Shown in pieces: positions 1 through 7,525 of a DNA stretch of 11,070 bases. Origin of the DNA: an uncultured Clostridia bacterium (GTDB taxonomy: Bacteria > Bacillota > Clostridia > Christensenellales > Borkfalkiaceae); the NCBI GenBank assembly GCA_937920115.1, contig CALGVF010000073.1, forward strand, positions 1-11,070, given 5' to 3'. The first letter of the stretch is position 1. Each line of letters opens with the position of its first letter. The notes beneath the pieces are model-generated. The model had not been told where the DNA came from and did not search any database. It was given only the letters and a program-made list of their open reading frames with translations. The translations under genes and the position numbers were made by a program.

Positions 1-10
1 GTTAAAACGA

Positions 11-39
11 TTGAAATAATTTGCGTTATGTGTTATTAT
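11..39 (+). promoter_or_regulatory. Predicted sigma-A-type promoter for the large lipoprotein gene
   Basis: A -35 box TTGAAA (11-16) and a -10 box TATTAT (34-39) are separated by exactly 17 nt; each matches five of six consensus bases. Transcription would start near 46 and leave a leader of about 170 nt before the ATG at 219. A second possible pair, TTGCGT (21-26) and TATACT (45-50) with 18-nt spacing, overlaps it. The region is AT-rich, so chance matches are more likely than usual. Confidence 0.5.
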
Positions 40-65
40 ATTATTATACTAAGCGAGAATAGTGT

Positions 66-148
66 ACGCGAGTATTACGCGTGGGCGATAGTTGCGGGGG
101 AAAAGCCTGAAAATCGCTCGGGGGTAAAGGAAAAATCGCAGGCGATTT
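66..148 (+). other. Leader of the large lipoprotein gene with small inverted repeats
   Basis: Two short inverted repeats are visible between the predicted promoter and the start codon. ACGCG (66-70) pairs with CGCGT (78-82) around a 7-nt loop. AAATCGC (133-139) is followed after two bases by GCGATTT (142-148). A second copy of AAATCGC at 111-117 could pair with the same right arm, so two alternative hairpins are possible. There is no T-run after either, so they are not terminators. I recognise no riboswitch class. Function is unknown. Confidence 0.3.
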
Positions 149-205
149 CGCTTAGATTATCAAGAGTTTTCGACGTTTGGCGGAAAGTCGAACCGATAAG
201 CGTCG

Positions 206-211
206 AAGGAG
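206..211 (+). promoter_or_regulatory. Ribosome binding site that fixes the lipoprotein start
   Basis: AAGGAG lies 7 nt upstream of the ATG at 219. This favours that ATG over the in-frame TTG at 177, which has no comparable site and would put 14 extra, arginine-rich residues ahead of an otherwise normal lipoprotein signal peptide. Confidence 0.8.
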
Positions 212-218
212 AACGTCT

Positions 219-3200
219 ATGGCTTTTAAAGAATTTAAAAAGAGGAGAACGCCGACGGTCATTCTGGCAATGCTCATGGCATTGTTCGCGACTTTGTTCG
301 TAGCGTCCTGTTCGGGCGGAGGAACTTCGTCGGGCGGGGCTTCGACGGGCGGCGAAAGTACGTCGGCTCCCGAAGAGTCGTTGCCGACCGAAGTGCGAGG
401 CGTCGACGACGTCGCGGATTCGAACGATTTGCCCGACTTCAAGGTTGGAAAAACCGAAACCGACGACTTGGAGGATGAAGAGAGAAAACTACTTCTCGAA
501 AACGGTATCGCGGCATACAAAAACGCTTTTGCGGCTCGCGGCTTTACCGATTTAATCGACTCCGACGGCAGTAAGCAGAACGAAATCTGCGTAAGGCTCG
601 ACGGAAGCGACGAAAAGGGGAGAGAAGAAAGTCTTTACGGCGAAACGGGTCTCAACGGCTTGTACGGAGTGTATCAAACGGCGTACAGATTTTACAAAAA
701 TTATCTCTTCGTAGAAGCGGGTGAGGAAAAGACGGAGAACGGGTATGTAAATATCAACCCCGACAAACTCGCGGACTACTACCTCGAAGAAGTCAAAAAG
801 AAAGCGAAAGGCTATGTAGAGAAAAAGTTTACGGTTAAAAGCGATAGCGACTGCACCACCGAGTGTAACGGTAAAAAAGCCGTCGAGTTCGCAAATTCTT
901 TCAGAAACAACGAACTTCTGAAAATAACGACCGCGAACGAAGCCGAAAGCGACAAAGTGACCGACACGAAGAACGCCGTCAATTTTTACTACGAAGTATT
1001 TTTCGAGAGTAAGAAGTACGAAGACGAGACGATAAACCCCGACGGCAAGACCGCATACGAAAAGGTTTACGGCGAGGACGGCAAGGTCAAGGCTTTGGAC
1101 GAACTCGAAAAAACGAGAAAAGCGATCGACGACGCGTTCATGAAAACCGCGAAGACCGATTACGAAGCCGACAACCTCACGAAAACGCTTCTGAACAATT
1201 ACATTCAGAGCGTGACGGGCGGCGAAAACGGTCTCAGAACGTATATGAGCGTCGCGAAAGACAACGTAAACGGATTCGGACAGCCGAAAGCCGAGAGCGA
1301 GGACGACGACAAGTATATCGAAAGGCTTAAAGGCGAACTCGGCAAAATCGAAGAGTACCTTAAACATTTCGACGAACTCGAAACGGCGACGATAAAGAAC
1401 GCCGACGGAACGGAAAGCAAAATCGACCTGCGTTCCCTCAAAAACGTAGACGACGAAGCGAAGAAGACGGCGGGCGACGATTGGACTTCGGTTTCGGGAA
1501 TAACGCAAAAATACGCGAACCTTACGAAGAGCGTAATCGACGCGATAAAGAACAAATACAGAAACGCCTACGACGTGACCGCGGAAGTCGCGATAAGCGA
1601 CAACGTGAGAGCGGCGAACGCGGAAGCCGATAAACTTAAAGGCAGATACGACAAAGACGGAAAAGTAAACGCCGAGTTGAACACGGGAAGCGTAATAGCG
1701 GAACAGTTCGAGAATACCTACAAAGAGAGCGGAAAGTTGCTCGACGGTACGGTTTCGGTATACAACCTCGGAAAAGTTGCGAAAGTAACCTACGACCCGA
1801 ACGCCGAAGAGAAGAAAACCAACGCTTTCTCGGAAATGCTTTCAAAGGTATTCAAACGCGAAACGTTGCCGAAGATAACCCTTACGGCTCTCGATAACGA
1901 CGGAAACGAAAAAGCGTTTTTCGACGCGAAAGCGAAACTCGAAGTGAGAGAGGGAGCGAGTCCGTCGGTTGAAAGAAATATCAACAAGATAATGAACGAC
2001 GTCGTAAAAGACGGCGAAACCGAAAAACTTTCGGGCAAACGCATATCGGACGGCGTTACGGAAGAAGACAGAGAAAAGATTAAGAAAAAAAGCCTTTATC
2101 TCTATCTTACTTTCACGATAACTGAACCCGAAACTTCTTCGGGGGCGAGCGACAAAGAAGTTAGTTACATAGTAATCGACGAAAAGAAACTCGAAAAGTT
2201 TGACGGCAAATTCTTAGTCACTCTCGAATTCGAGACGGACAAAGTCGGAAAAGAAACAAACGTAAAAGACCTTGTGTCCGTCGGGTACGACCACGGCAAA
2301 ATAACAAGCGTAAACGAAAATAAAAACGTAGAAGAGGGATCTAAAATGGCATCATTCATCTTAGACAAAGTCGCAATGAGCAAAGGTTTGTCGATTTTAA
2401 ACGGCGACGCGTACAAAGACACCGCGTTCTTTATCGCGGTAGGCGTGCTTGGAGCAATCGTTCTCATATTCCTTATCTGGGCGATCGTAGCCGTTGTAAA
2501 ACGCAAGAAGTACAAAGTCAGATACGACGCTAACGGCGGCAAATTCGGTTCGTCGAAGAGAGTTAAGTACTGCAAGAATCTCGTATACCCGAACAACCCG
2601 ACGAGAAAGGGCTATCAGTTCATGGGTTGGTACACCAACAAAAAGGGTACGAAGAGATTTGACGCAACCGACAAGATGAAGAGAAAGTGCGTCAAAGTAT
2701 ACGCGAAGTGGATGCCCGTCAAGAAGTACGAGAAAGTCAACGACGCGAAAGAAAAGGTATCGAAGAAAGTCAAGAACAATACCGAACGCAAGAATACGGG
2801 AGTCGCTTACGGCTCTTACGGCACGGGCGTTCATCAGCCGCTGCTCGGAGTTGAGGTAGACCCGAGAATACAGAAACTCGAAGTCGAGAAACTCAGTTAC
2901 GAGGCGAGAAAAGCCGAAGAAGAGAGAAGAGCGGAAGAAGTCAGACTTCAGACGATCAGAGAAATCGAAGCGGCTAAGGGCAACGAGGACGCCAAGGCGA
3001 ACGCAGAGAAAGACGCCGAGAAAGCGAAACTTGCTCTTCAACAGGCACTTGCCGAGAGAGAGGCTTTGATAAGTCTCGCGAAAGCGGAAGAGAGAAGCAA
3101 AGTTCTCGAAGAGATGCTTGCGGCGAACAACGGCGAAGGTCTTACTTCCGAAGACATCGAGAAGATTAAGAAAGAAACCGAAGACAGAATCAGAGCGGAA

Positions 3201-4379
3201 ATCGAAGAAGAGAACAGACGCAAAGAGACCGAATCTCTCGCCGCGAGAGTTAAGGCTTTGGAAGAAGCGAACATAGTTATCGACGAAGAGCGTATCAACG
3301 CGATTCTTGACGAGAAACTCAAAGCGTACGAAAGCGACAAGGCTCGCGAAGACGAAATAGCGGCTAAACTCGCGGAAGCGGAAGCGAAAGCCGAAGCGGA
3401 GGCTGAAAAAGCGAGAGAAGCGGAAGAAGCGAGATTGAAAGCGGAAGCCGCGAGAGCGAAAGCCGAAGAAGAAGCGAACAAAGCGAAAGAAGAGGAAGCG
3501 GCAAGACTTGCCGCGGAACTTGAAATCAAGATAGCGGAAGAAGAGGCTCGTCGTAAGGCTGCCGAAGAAGAAGCGAAACTCAAAGCCGAGGAAGAGGCTC
3601 GCCTTAAAGAAGAGGAAGAAGCCCGCCAAAGAGCCGAAGAGGAAGCGGAAAAGAACAGATTTAAACCCGAAGCGACCTTCGATAAACTCAAAGCGGAAAT
3701 GCTTTCGTTTAAAGTGGCGGACGACCTCGGATACGGACTCGGCGAAAACGCCGCCGCTTGCTCGGTAAGAGTTGCGGACGGAGCGGTAGTCGTAGAGGCT
3801 AACCTCGATAAAGAGGACTGTTTGAAGAAAGGTTACGACGTTACGGACGGTGACACGCTTGCCGTTAAGATGGTCGTTAATTCCAACGACGAAATCGAAA
3901 ACGCCGAAGACCTTATCGAAGACGCCGCTTACGAAAACGGTTATACGAAAGGCGAGAAAGCCGAAGTGACCGAAAGCGACGAGGAGACGAGGGCGAACGG
4001 ATACGTTTTGAACGCCGACAAGAGACTTGCCGAAAACGTTGACGAGTACTACAAATTACTCAGAGTATACGCAAAATCGTTCGTACTTGCCGACGGTGAA
4101 GCCGCGGAAGACAAACCTCTTATAAAGATGCTCAAAGGCGGAGACAAGATTTATATCTATCTCAACTATGCGGCTGAAAACCTCAACGCGGCGGGCGAAG
4201 AAATGCAAGCCGAGGGTTACAAGTCGATTATGGTCGTAAAGACCGCCGACGAGTGCAAAGAGGCTATTAAAGCGATTACCGCTATGATGCGTGAGAACGG
4301 ACTCGTAAGATTCCCGACTGCGTCGACCCTTGCGGAAGATAACAGCGATAAAGGCTTTACATACACGCTTAGAGCGTAA
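219..4379 (+). CDS. Very large multidomain lipoprotein / membrane protein, function unknown
   Basis: The 1386-residue product is not recognised as a whole. Residues 1-31 are a lipoprotein signal: a basic start (KEFKKRR), a hydrophobic stretch, then V-A-S-Cys31. A Gly/Ser-rich linker and about 680 charged residues follow, with no family I know. Residues 736-760 form a clear transmembrane helix ending in KRKK. Residues 766-832 resemble an InlB B-repeat (Listeria-Bacteroides repeat): YDANGG, then P-T-R-K-G-Y-x-F-x-G-W, ending YAKW. Residues 883-1147 are a Glu/Ala/Lys/Arg-rich coiled coil. Residues 1154-1241 and 1278-1361 look like two copies of one small alpha/beta module. Lipidation would place the N-terminal part outside the membrane, while KRKK predicts that the C-terminal half is cytoplasmic; B-repeats are normally extracellular, so topology is unsettled. 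Possible roles, by inference only, are envelope scaffold, surface structure or transmembrane coupling. The gene has its own promoter and terminator. Confidence 0.9.
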   Translation: MAFKEFKKRRTPTVILAMLMALFATLFVASCSGGGTSSGGASTGGESTSAPEESLPTEVRGVDDVADSNDLPDFKVGKTETDDLEDEERKLLLENGIAAYKNAFAARGFTDLIDSDGSKQNEICVRLDGSDEKGREESLYGETGLNGLYGVYQTAYRFYKNYLFVEAGEEKTENGYVNINPDKLADYYLEEVKKKAKGYVEKKFTVKSDSDCTTECNGKKAVEFANSFRNNELLKITTANEAESDKVTDTKNAVNFYYEVFFESKKYEDETINPDGKTAYEKVYGEDGKVKALDELEKTRKAIDDAFMKTAKTDYEADNLTKTLLNNYIQSVTGGENGLRTYMSVAKDNVNGFGQPKAESEDDDKYIERLKGELGKIEEYLKHFDELETATIKNADGTESKIDLRSLKNVDDEAKKTAGDDWTSVSGITQKYANLTKSVIDAIKNKYRNAYDVTAEVAISDNVRAANAEADKLKGRYDKDGKVNAELNTGSVIAEQFENTYKESGKLLDGTVSVYNLGKVAKVTYDPNAEEKKTNAFSEMLSKVFKRETLPKITLTALDNDGNEKAFFDAKAKLEVREGASPSVERNINKIMNDVVKDGETEKLSGKRISDGVTEEDREKIKKKSLYLYLTFTITEPETSSGASDKEVSYIVIDEKKLEKFDGKFLVTLEFETDKVGKETNVKDLVSVGYDHGKITSVNENKNVEEGSKMASFILDKVAMSKGLSILNGDAYKDTAFFIAVGVLGAIVLIFLIWAIVAVVKRKKYKVRYDANGGKFGSSKRVKYCKNLVYPNNPTRKGYQFMGWYTNKKGTKRFDATDKMKRKCVKVYAKWMPVKKYEKVNDAKEKVSKKVKNNTERKNTGVAYGSYGTGVHQPLLGVEVDPRIQKLEVEKLSYEARKAEEERRAEEVRLQTIREIEAAKGNEDAKANAEKDAEKAKLALQQALAEREALISLAKAEERSKVLEEMLAANNGEGLTSEDIEKIKKETEDRIRAEIEEENRRKETESLAARVKALEEANIVIDEERINAILDEKLKAYESDKAREDEIAAKLAEAEAKAEAEAEKAREAEEARLKAEAARAKAEEEANKAKEEEAARLAAELEIKIAEEEARRKAAEEEAKLKAEEEARLKEEEEARQRAEEEAEKNRFKPEATFDKLKAEMLSFKVADDLGYGLGENAAACSVRVADGAVVVEANLDKEDCLKKGYDVTDGDTLAVKMVVNSNDEIENAEDLIEDAAYENGYTKGEKAEVTESDEETRANGYVLNADKRLAENVDEYYKLLRVYAKSFVLADGEAAEDKPLIKMLKGGDKIYIYLNYAAENLNAAGEEMQAEGYKSIMVVKTADECKEAIKAITAMMRENGLVRFPTASTLAEDNSDKGFTYTLRA

Positions 4380-4393
4380 AAAAACTAAAAACG

Positions 4394-4429
4394 AAGAACC
4401 CGTATTCAAGCGGATACGGGTTCTTTATT
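4394..4429 (+). terminator. Rho-independent terminator after the large lipoprotein gene
   Basis: A 14-bp stem (4394-4407 with 4412-4425, one G-T pair) encloses the tetraloop AAGC, and the right arm runs into TTCTTTATT. An A-rich stretch precedes the left arm, so it may work in both directions. It begins 15 nt after the lipoprotein stop and ends 17 nt before the greA start, so it also lies in the greA leader. The T-tract is interrupted, so some read-through is plausible. Confidence 0.85.
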
Positions 4430-4446
4430 GAAAATAGGAGCAAAAA

Positions 4447-4917
4447 ATGAGCGACAAAGTAATACTTACCGAAGAGGGATACAGACAACTCGAAAAGAGA
4501 CTCGAAGAATTAAAATTTGTTAAACGTCCCGAAATAACCGAAAGAATAAAAGTAGCGAGAGACTTCGGAGACTTGTCGGAAAACGCCGAGTACGACGCGG
4601 CGAAGAACGAACAGGCGAGAATCGAGGGCGAAATCGTAGAAATCGAAGCCAAACTCAAAATTGCCGAAATAATCAAGACGGACGGCGACCACGACGTCGT
4701 CGGAGTCGGAATGAAAGTCAGAATACTCGACGTCGATATGAACGAAGAAGCCGTATACGAAATAGTCGGAACGACCGAAGCGGACATCTCGGTAGGCAGA
4801 ATATCCAACGAATCGCCGCTCGGCAAAGCCCTTGTGGGAGCGAAAGTCGGACAGACCGTAACGGTCAAAGCCCCGAAGTGTTCTTACGAAGTAAAAGTGC
4901 TTAAAATCGAAGGATAA
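4447..4917 (+). CDS. greA: Transcription elongation factor GreA
   Basis: The 156-aa product is full length for GreA, which enters the RNA polymerase secondary channel and stimulates cleavage of backtracked transcripts. The N-terminal antiparallel coiled coil (about residues 1-75) carries the tip loop DFGDLSENAEY. Its Asp42 and Glu45 correspond to the acidic residues that stabilise the catalytic metal (D41/E44 in E. coli). The C-terminal FKBP-like domain (about 80-156) includes SPLGKALVGAKVGQTV. AGGAG at 4436-4440 lies 6 nt before the ATG. It is the first gene of a compact cluster with the unknown membrane protein, tmk, holB and ricT. No promoter is visible between the upstream terminator and the start. 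Confidence 0.97.
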   Translation: MSDKVILTEEGYRQLEKRLEELKFVKRPEITERIKVARDFGDLSENAEYDAAKNEQARIEGEIVEIEAKLKIAEIIKTDGDHDVVGVGMKVRILDVDMNEEAVYEIVGTTEADISVGRISNESPLGKALVGAKVGQTVTVKAPKCSYEVKVLKIEG

Positions 4918-4927
4918 TTTCCCGATA

Positions 4928-5950
4928 ATGGACGTAAAAATAACCAAAGGCAGACTTGTCAATCTGATTAGTTACGACGCTTTAAAAATCGTCCTGTCTA
5001 TACTTGCGGGCGTTATGGTGTGGGTATTGCTTTTCACGACATGCGCCACGAGAGCGACCGTGGGCGAGCAGTTCGGACTGATACTCTATCAAGGGGTGTA
5101 TTCGGGGTCGAACGACGGCAAAGACTTCCTCACCGAACTCAAAAAGAAAGAGAAAGGCGGGCTTTCTTACGACGTTTTAGATTATACCACGATGTCGGTT
5201 ACGGCGGCGGGTAATTATTCGGCGGCGTATATGCTCAGCCTTAAAAGTTCGACCAAAGAGGGCGACGTAATCGTGTTCGCGGGCGGCAACAAAACCGTGG
5301 TAAAGGACAAAGATGGCAACCCGACCAAGGGCGACGACGGCGAAATCGTAATGAAAATTTCCGACGATGCTCAGTCGATTGTCAACAACGAGAGTTTATA
5401 TTCCGTAACCGACTTTCTGACTTCCGCTCATAACTATTTGAACAGCAACGGTTTAGTCAAGGACGGGGCTATCGACGAAGCGGCGGTAAGGAATTATTTT
5501 CTCACTGTCAGAATGAAATCGGCGTCGAATTACCACAAGACTTTCAGAACGGAAACGCAGAAAGAAGAGGGCGTTAAAAAGGAAATTGAGAGAATAACGA
5601 ACTTATACGCCAACTTACAGGTCGTCGAAAAGGCTATAAATAACGCAAAAACGCAGGGCGAGGACTTCTTGTGGTACGCCGACAGAATAATAGGCGGCGA
5701 AATTTACAAGTCGAACGAGCCTTACGGAATAGACCTTAACAAACTCAATGCTAAGAAAAGCGAAGCGGAAAAAAAGAGTATCACCGAACTTTGGTATACG
5801 GTAGGCGAGGTTGACGGTAAAAGCGAAGCGACGAGCGAAGGACTCGTTCTCGGCGTGTTCGATTATCACAGCGACCAAGCGGACTTGCAGTATGAAGCCC
5901 TTGCGGTTATCAGAGAAGTGATAGAGACGTACAGCGATTATGCCGACTGA
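4928..5950 (+). CDS. Single-pass membrane protein of unknown function between greA and tmk
   Basis: I do not recognise a family for this 340-aa protein. A basic start (K4, K7, R9) leads to a hydrophobic helix at about residues 18-39, followed by about 300 mainly polar residues that should lie outside the membrane. That part holds a Lys/Asp/Gly-rich stretch near residues 122-139 (KDKDGNPTKGDDGE) and helical segments near residues 210-240 and the C-terminus. L-F-T-T-C39 at the helix end is a poor lipobox because residue -1 is Thr, so I favour a signal anchor. The start is 10 nt after greA; AAGGA (4910-4914) overlapping the greA stop is the only Shine-Dalgarno candidate and is 13 nt away, longer than usual. 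Its end overlaps tmk by 11 nt, so the two are probably co-translated. Its place in the operon suggests a constitutive envelope role, by inference only. Confidence 0.85.
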   Translation: MDVKITKGRLVNLISYDALKIVLSILAGVMVWVLLFTTCATRATVGEQFGLILYQGVYSGSNDGKDFLTELKKKEKGGLSYDVLDYTTMSVTAAGNYSAAYMLSLKSSTKEGDVIVFAGGNKTVVKDKDGNPTKGDDGEIVMKISDDAQSIVNNESLYSVTDFLTSAHNYLNSNGLVKDGAIDEAAVRNYFLTVRMKSASNYHKTFRTETQKEEGVKKEIERITNLYANLQVVEKAINNAKTQGEDFLWYADRIIGGEIYKSNEPYGIDLNKLNAKKSEAEKKSITELWYTVGEVDGKSEATSEGLVLGVFDYHSDQADLQYEALAVIREVIETYSDYAD

Positions 5951-6587
5951 AAACAATAAAAAAATCGGTTCGTTCATCACCTTGGAGGGCGGCGACGGAT
6001 CGGGTAAATCGACCCAACTTAAAAAATTGACCGACTATCTCGTGGAAAACGGTTACGACTGCGTGTTTACGAGAGAGCCGGGCGGAACGAAAATTTCCGA
6101 AGATATACGAAAAATCATTCTCGACGGAAGCAACGTTGAAATGACCGACAGGACGGAGTCGCTTTTGTACGCGGCGGCGAGAGAACAACTCGTAGACGAA
6201 CTTATACTGCCGTCCGTTAAAGCGGGCAAACTCGTCGTTTGCGACAGGTATCTCGATTCTTCCGTGGCGTATCAAGGCTTCGGACGGGAACTCGGCGAGG
6301 AGTACGTCAAGAATATAAACGCGAAAGTAATCGAAAGGTGTATGCCCGAAGTCACGCTGTTTTTCGACATATCGCCCGCAAAGGCGTTCGAGAGAAAGGG
6401 CGGCGAAGACAAGGACGACAGACTCGAACAGAGCGGAAGGGCGTTCCACGAAAGGGTATATAAAGGCTACAAAACGCTTGCCGAAAACGAACCCGAACGT
6501 ATAGCGGTTATCGACGCAACAAAAAGCGTCGAAGAAGTTTTCGGACAAGTATTAAAAGTATTGAAAGAGAGAAACATAATAAGGTGA
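5940..6587 (+). CDS. tmk: Thymidylate kinase (dTMP kinase)
   Basis: The 215-aa cytoplasmic enzyme phosphorylates dTMP to dTDP with ATP, an essential step for dTTP. The P-loop GGDGSGKSTQ is at residues 17-26, the REPGGT motif at 45-50, and the DRY motif followed by SSVAYQG at 102-113. A lid region with Lys/Arg residues lies near 152-168. Length and motif order fit the family. The ATG lies inside the end of the upstream gene (11-nt overlap) with no convincing Shine-Dalgarno of its own, so re-initiation after the upstream stop is likely. The stop overlaps the holB start in the tetranucleotide GTGA. The tmk-holB neighbourhood is widespread in Firmicutes. Confidence 0.97.
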   Translation: MPTENNKKIGSFITLEGGDGSGKSTQLKKLTDYLVENGYDCVFTREPGGTKISEDIRKIILDGSNVEMTDRTESLLYAAAREQLVDELILPSVKAGKLVVCDRYLDSSVAYQGFGRELGEEYVKNINAKVIERCMPEVTLFFDISPAKAFERKGGEDKDDRLEQSGRAFHERVYKGYKTLAENEPERIAVIDATKSVEEVFGQVLKVLKERNIIR

Positions 6588-7525
6588 ACGAAAGAGTTAA
6601 AAATCTCATAAAAGAGTCGAACGCATATAAAATCGTAGTCGGCGACAAAAGGCGGGGAACGCTGTCTCACGCGTATCTTATCGTCTGCTCGGACGGCGTT
6701 TTTATGCGGGACTATTTGAAGATTTTTGCTTCGCTCATTATGTGTGATAACGGTACGGGTTGCGGAGAGTGCAGACCGTGTCGGCTCATAGAAAAAGAGG
6801 CTTACGCGGACTGCGATTTTTACCCGCAGGACGGCAACAAAATTCGTACCGCAGACGTTGACGATATGATTCCGAAAACGATAGTGAAACCTATCGAAAA
6901 CGATTTAAGGCTGTTCGTTTTTTGCGGAGCCGAGACAATGACTGCGGAAGCCCAAAACAAAATTTTAAAAACTCTCGAAGAGCCGCCGAAAAACGTTTGC
7001 ATACTTATCGGGGCGACTTCCGATTATAATCTTCTTTCGACCGTCAAGTCGAGGGTAAAGAGACTCGATATACCGCCCTTTTCGGACGCGGATATCAGAA
7101 AGGCGTTAACTTCCGAGTACCCCGATAAGGGTAAACTCGATACGGCTATCGACCTGTCGGGCGGCAGAATCGGCGAGACCATAAAGAATTATCAGGACGC
7201 AGGAGCGCAGGAAGCGAAGCGAATAGCGGAGGACGTGCTTTATAAAATGAAGTCCTCGAAAGACGCGGCGAAATACGCTTGCAGGATAACGAAAGACAAC
7301 GTTAAAAACGTTATTACCATATTAAAAAGCGAAGTTAATCGACTTATAGCGAGGGATATGAATACTGCCGAGCAGAACGGGTATACGCTCGGCTCGCTTG
7401 TTGCGATAGAGGATATGCTGACCGAAAAGGAAAAGGCTTTGTATTACAACGCCAACGCCGTGATGGTCGCGGACGGTATCCTGCTTGCAATTTTAGGAGA
7501 AAAATACAGATGGCAGAGGTTGTAG
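6584..7525 (+). CDS. holB: DNA polymerase III subunit delta prime (clamp loader)
   Basis: The 313-aa AAA+ family protein should sit in the clamp loader with DnaX and HolA and help load the beta clamp at replication forks. Near the N-terminus SHAYLI (28-33) takes the place of the usual 'HAYLFSG' and the P-loop is not intact, as is common in delta prime, so it probably does not bind ATP productively. Cys54, Cys60, Cys63 and Cys66 form the zinc knuckle. AQNKILKTLEEPP matches the conserved 'QNALLKTLEEPP' block, and TVKSRVKRL carries the Ser-Arg sensor/finger motif. The start is GTG, sharing GTGA with the tmk stop, and there is no strong Shine-Dalgarno, so translation is likely coupled. Its last 16 nt overlap ricT. 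Confidence 0.93.
   Translation: MNERVKNLIKESNAYKIVVGDKRRGTLSHAYLIVCSDGVFMRDYLKIFASLIMCDNGTGCGECRPCRLIEKEAYADCDFYPQDGNKIRTADVDDMIPKTIVKPIENDLRLFVFCGAETMTAEAQNKILKTLEEPPKNVCILIGATSDYNLLSTVKSRVKRLDIPPFSDADIRKALTSEYPDKGKLDTAIDLSGGRIGETIKNYQDAGAQEAKRIAEDVLYKMKSSKDAAKYACRITKDNVKNVITILKSEVNRLIARDMNTAEQNGYTLGSLVAIEDMLTEKEKALYYNANAVMVADGILLAILGEKYRWQRL

Noticed and set aside
177..218. In-frame TTG start giving a 1400-aa lipoprotein
   Set aside because: The ATG at 219 has AAGGAG at 7 nt and gives a normal lipoprotein signal; the extension is arginine-rich and lacks a ribosome binding site.
28..303. 91-codon + strand open frame at the window start
   Set aside because: It overlaps the promoter, leader and beginning of the lipoprotein gene in another frame and has no recognisable sequence.
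552..1508. 318-codon antisense open frame
   Set aside because: It lies inside the lipoprotein gene and its Phe/Val/Arg-rich product is what the complement of GAA/AAA/GCG-rich codons gives.
2397..3629. 410-codon antisense open frame across the transmembrane and coiled-coil region
   Set aside because: Its length is unusual, but the Phe/Arg/Ser-rich product mirrors the Glu/Ala/Lys codons of the sense gene and shows no domain.
3038..3691. 217-codon antisense frame rich in Ser and Ala
   Set aside because: It is a low-complexity shadow of the coiled-coil codons.
5033..5047. Lipobox L-F-T-T-C at the helix end of the unknown membrane protein
   Set aside because: The residue before the cysteine is Thr instead of Gly, Ala or Ser, so a signal anchor is more likely.
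5910..6548. 212-codon antisense frame over tmk
   Set aside because: tmk is certain in the sense frame; the antisense product has no recognisable motif.
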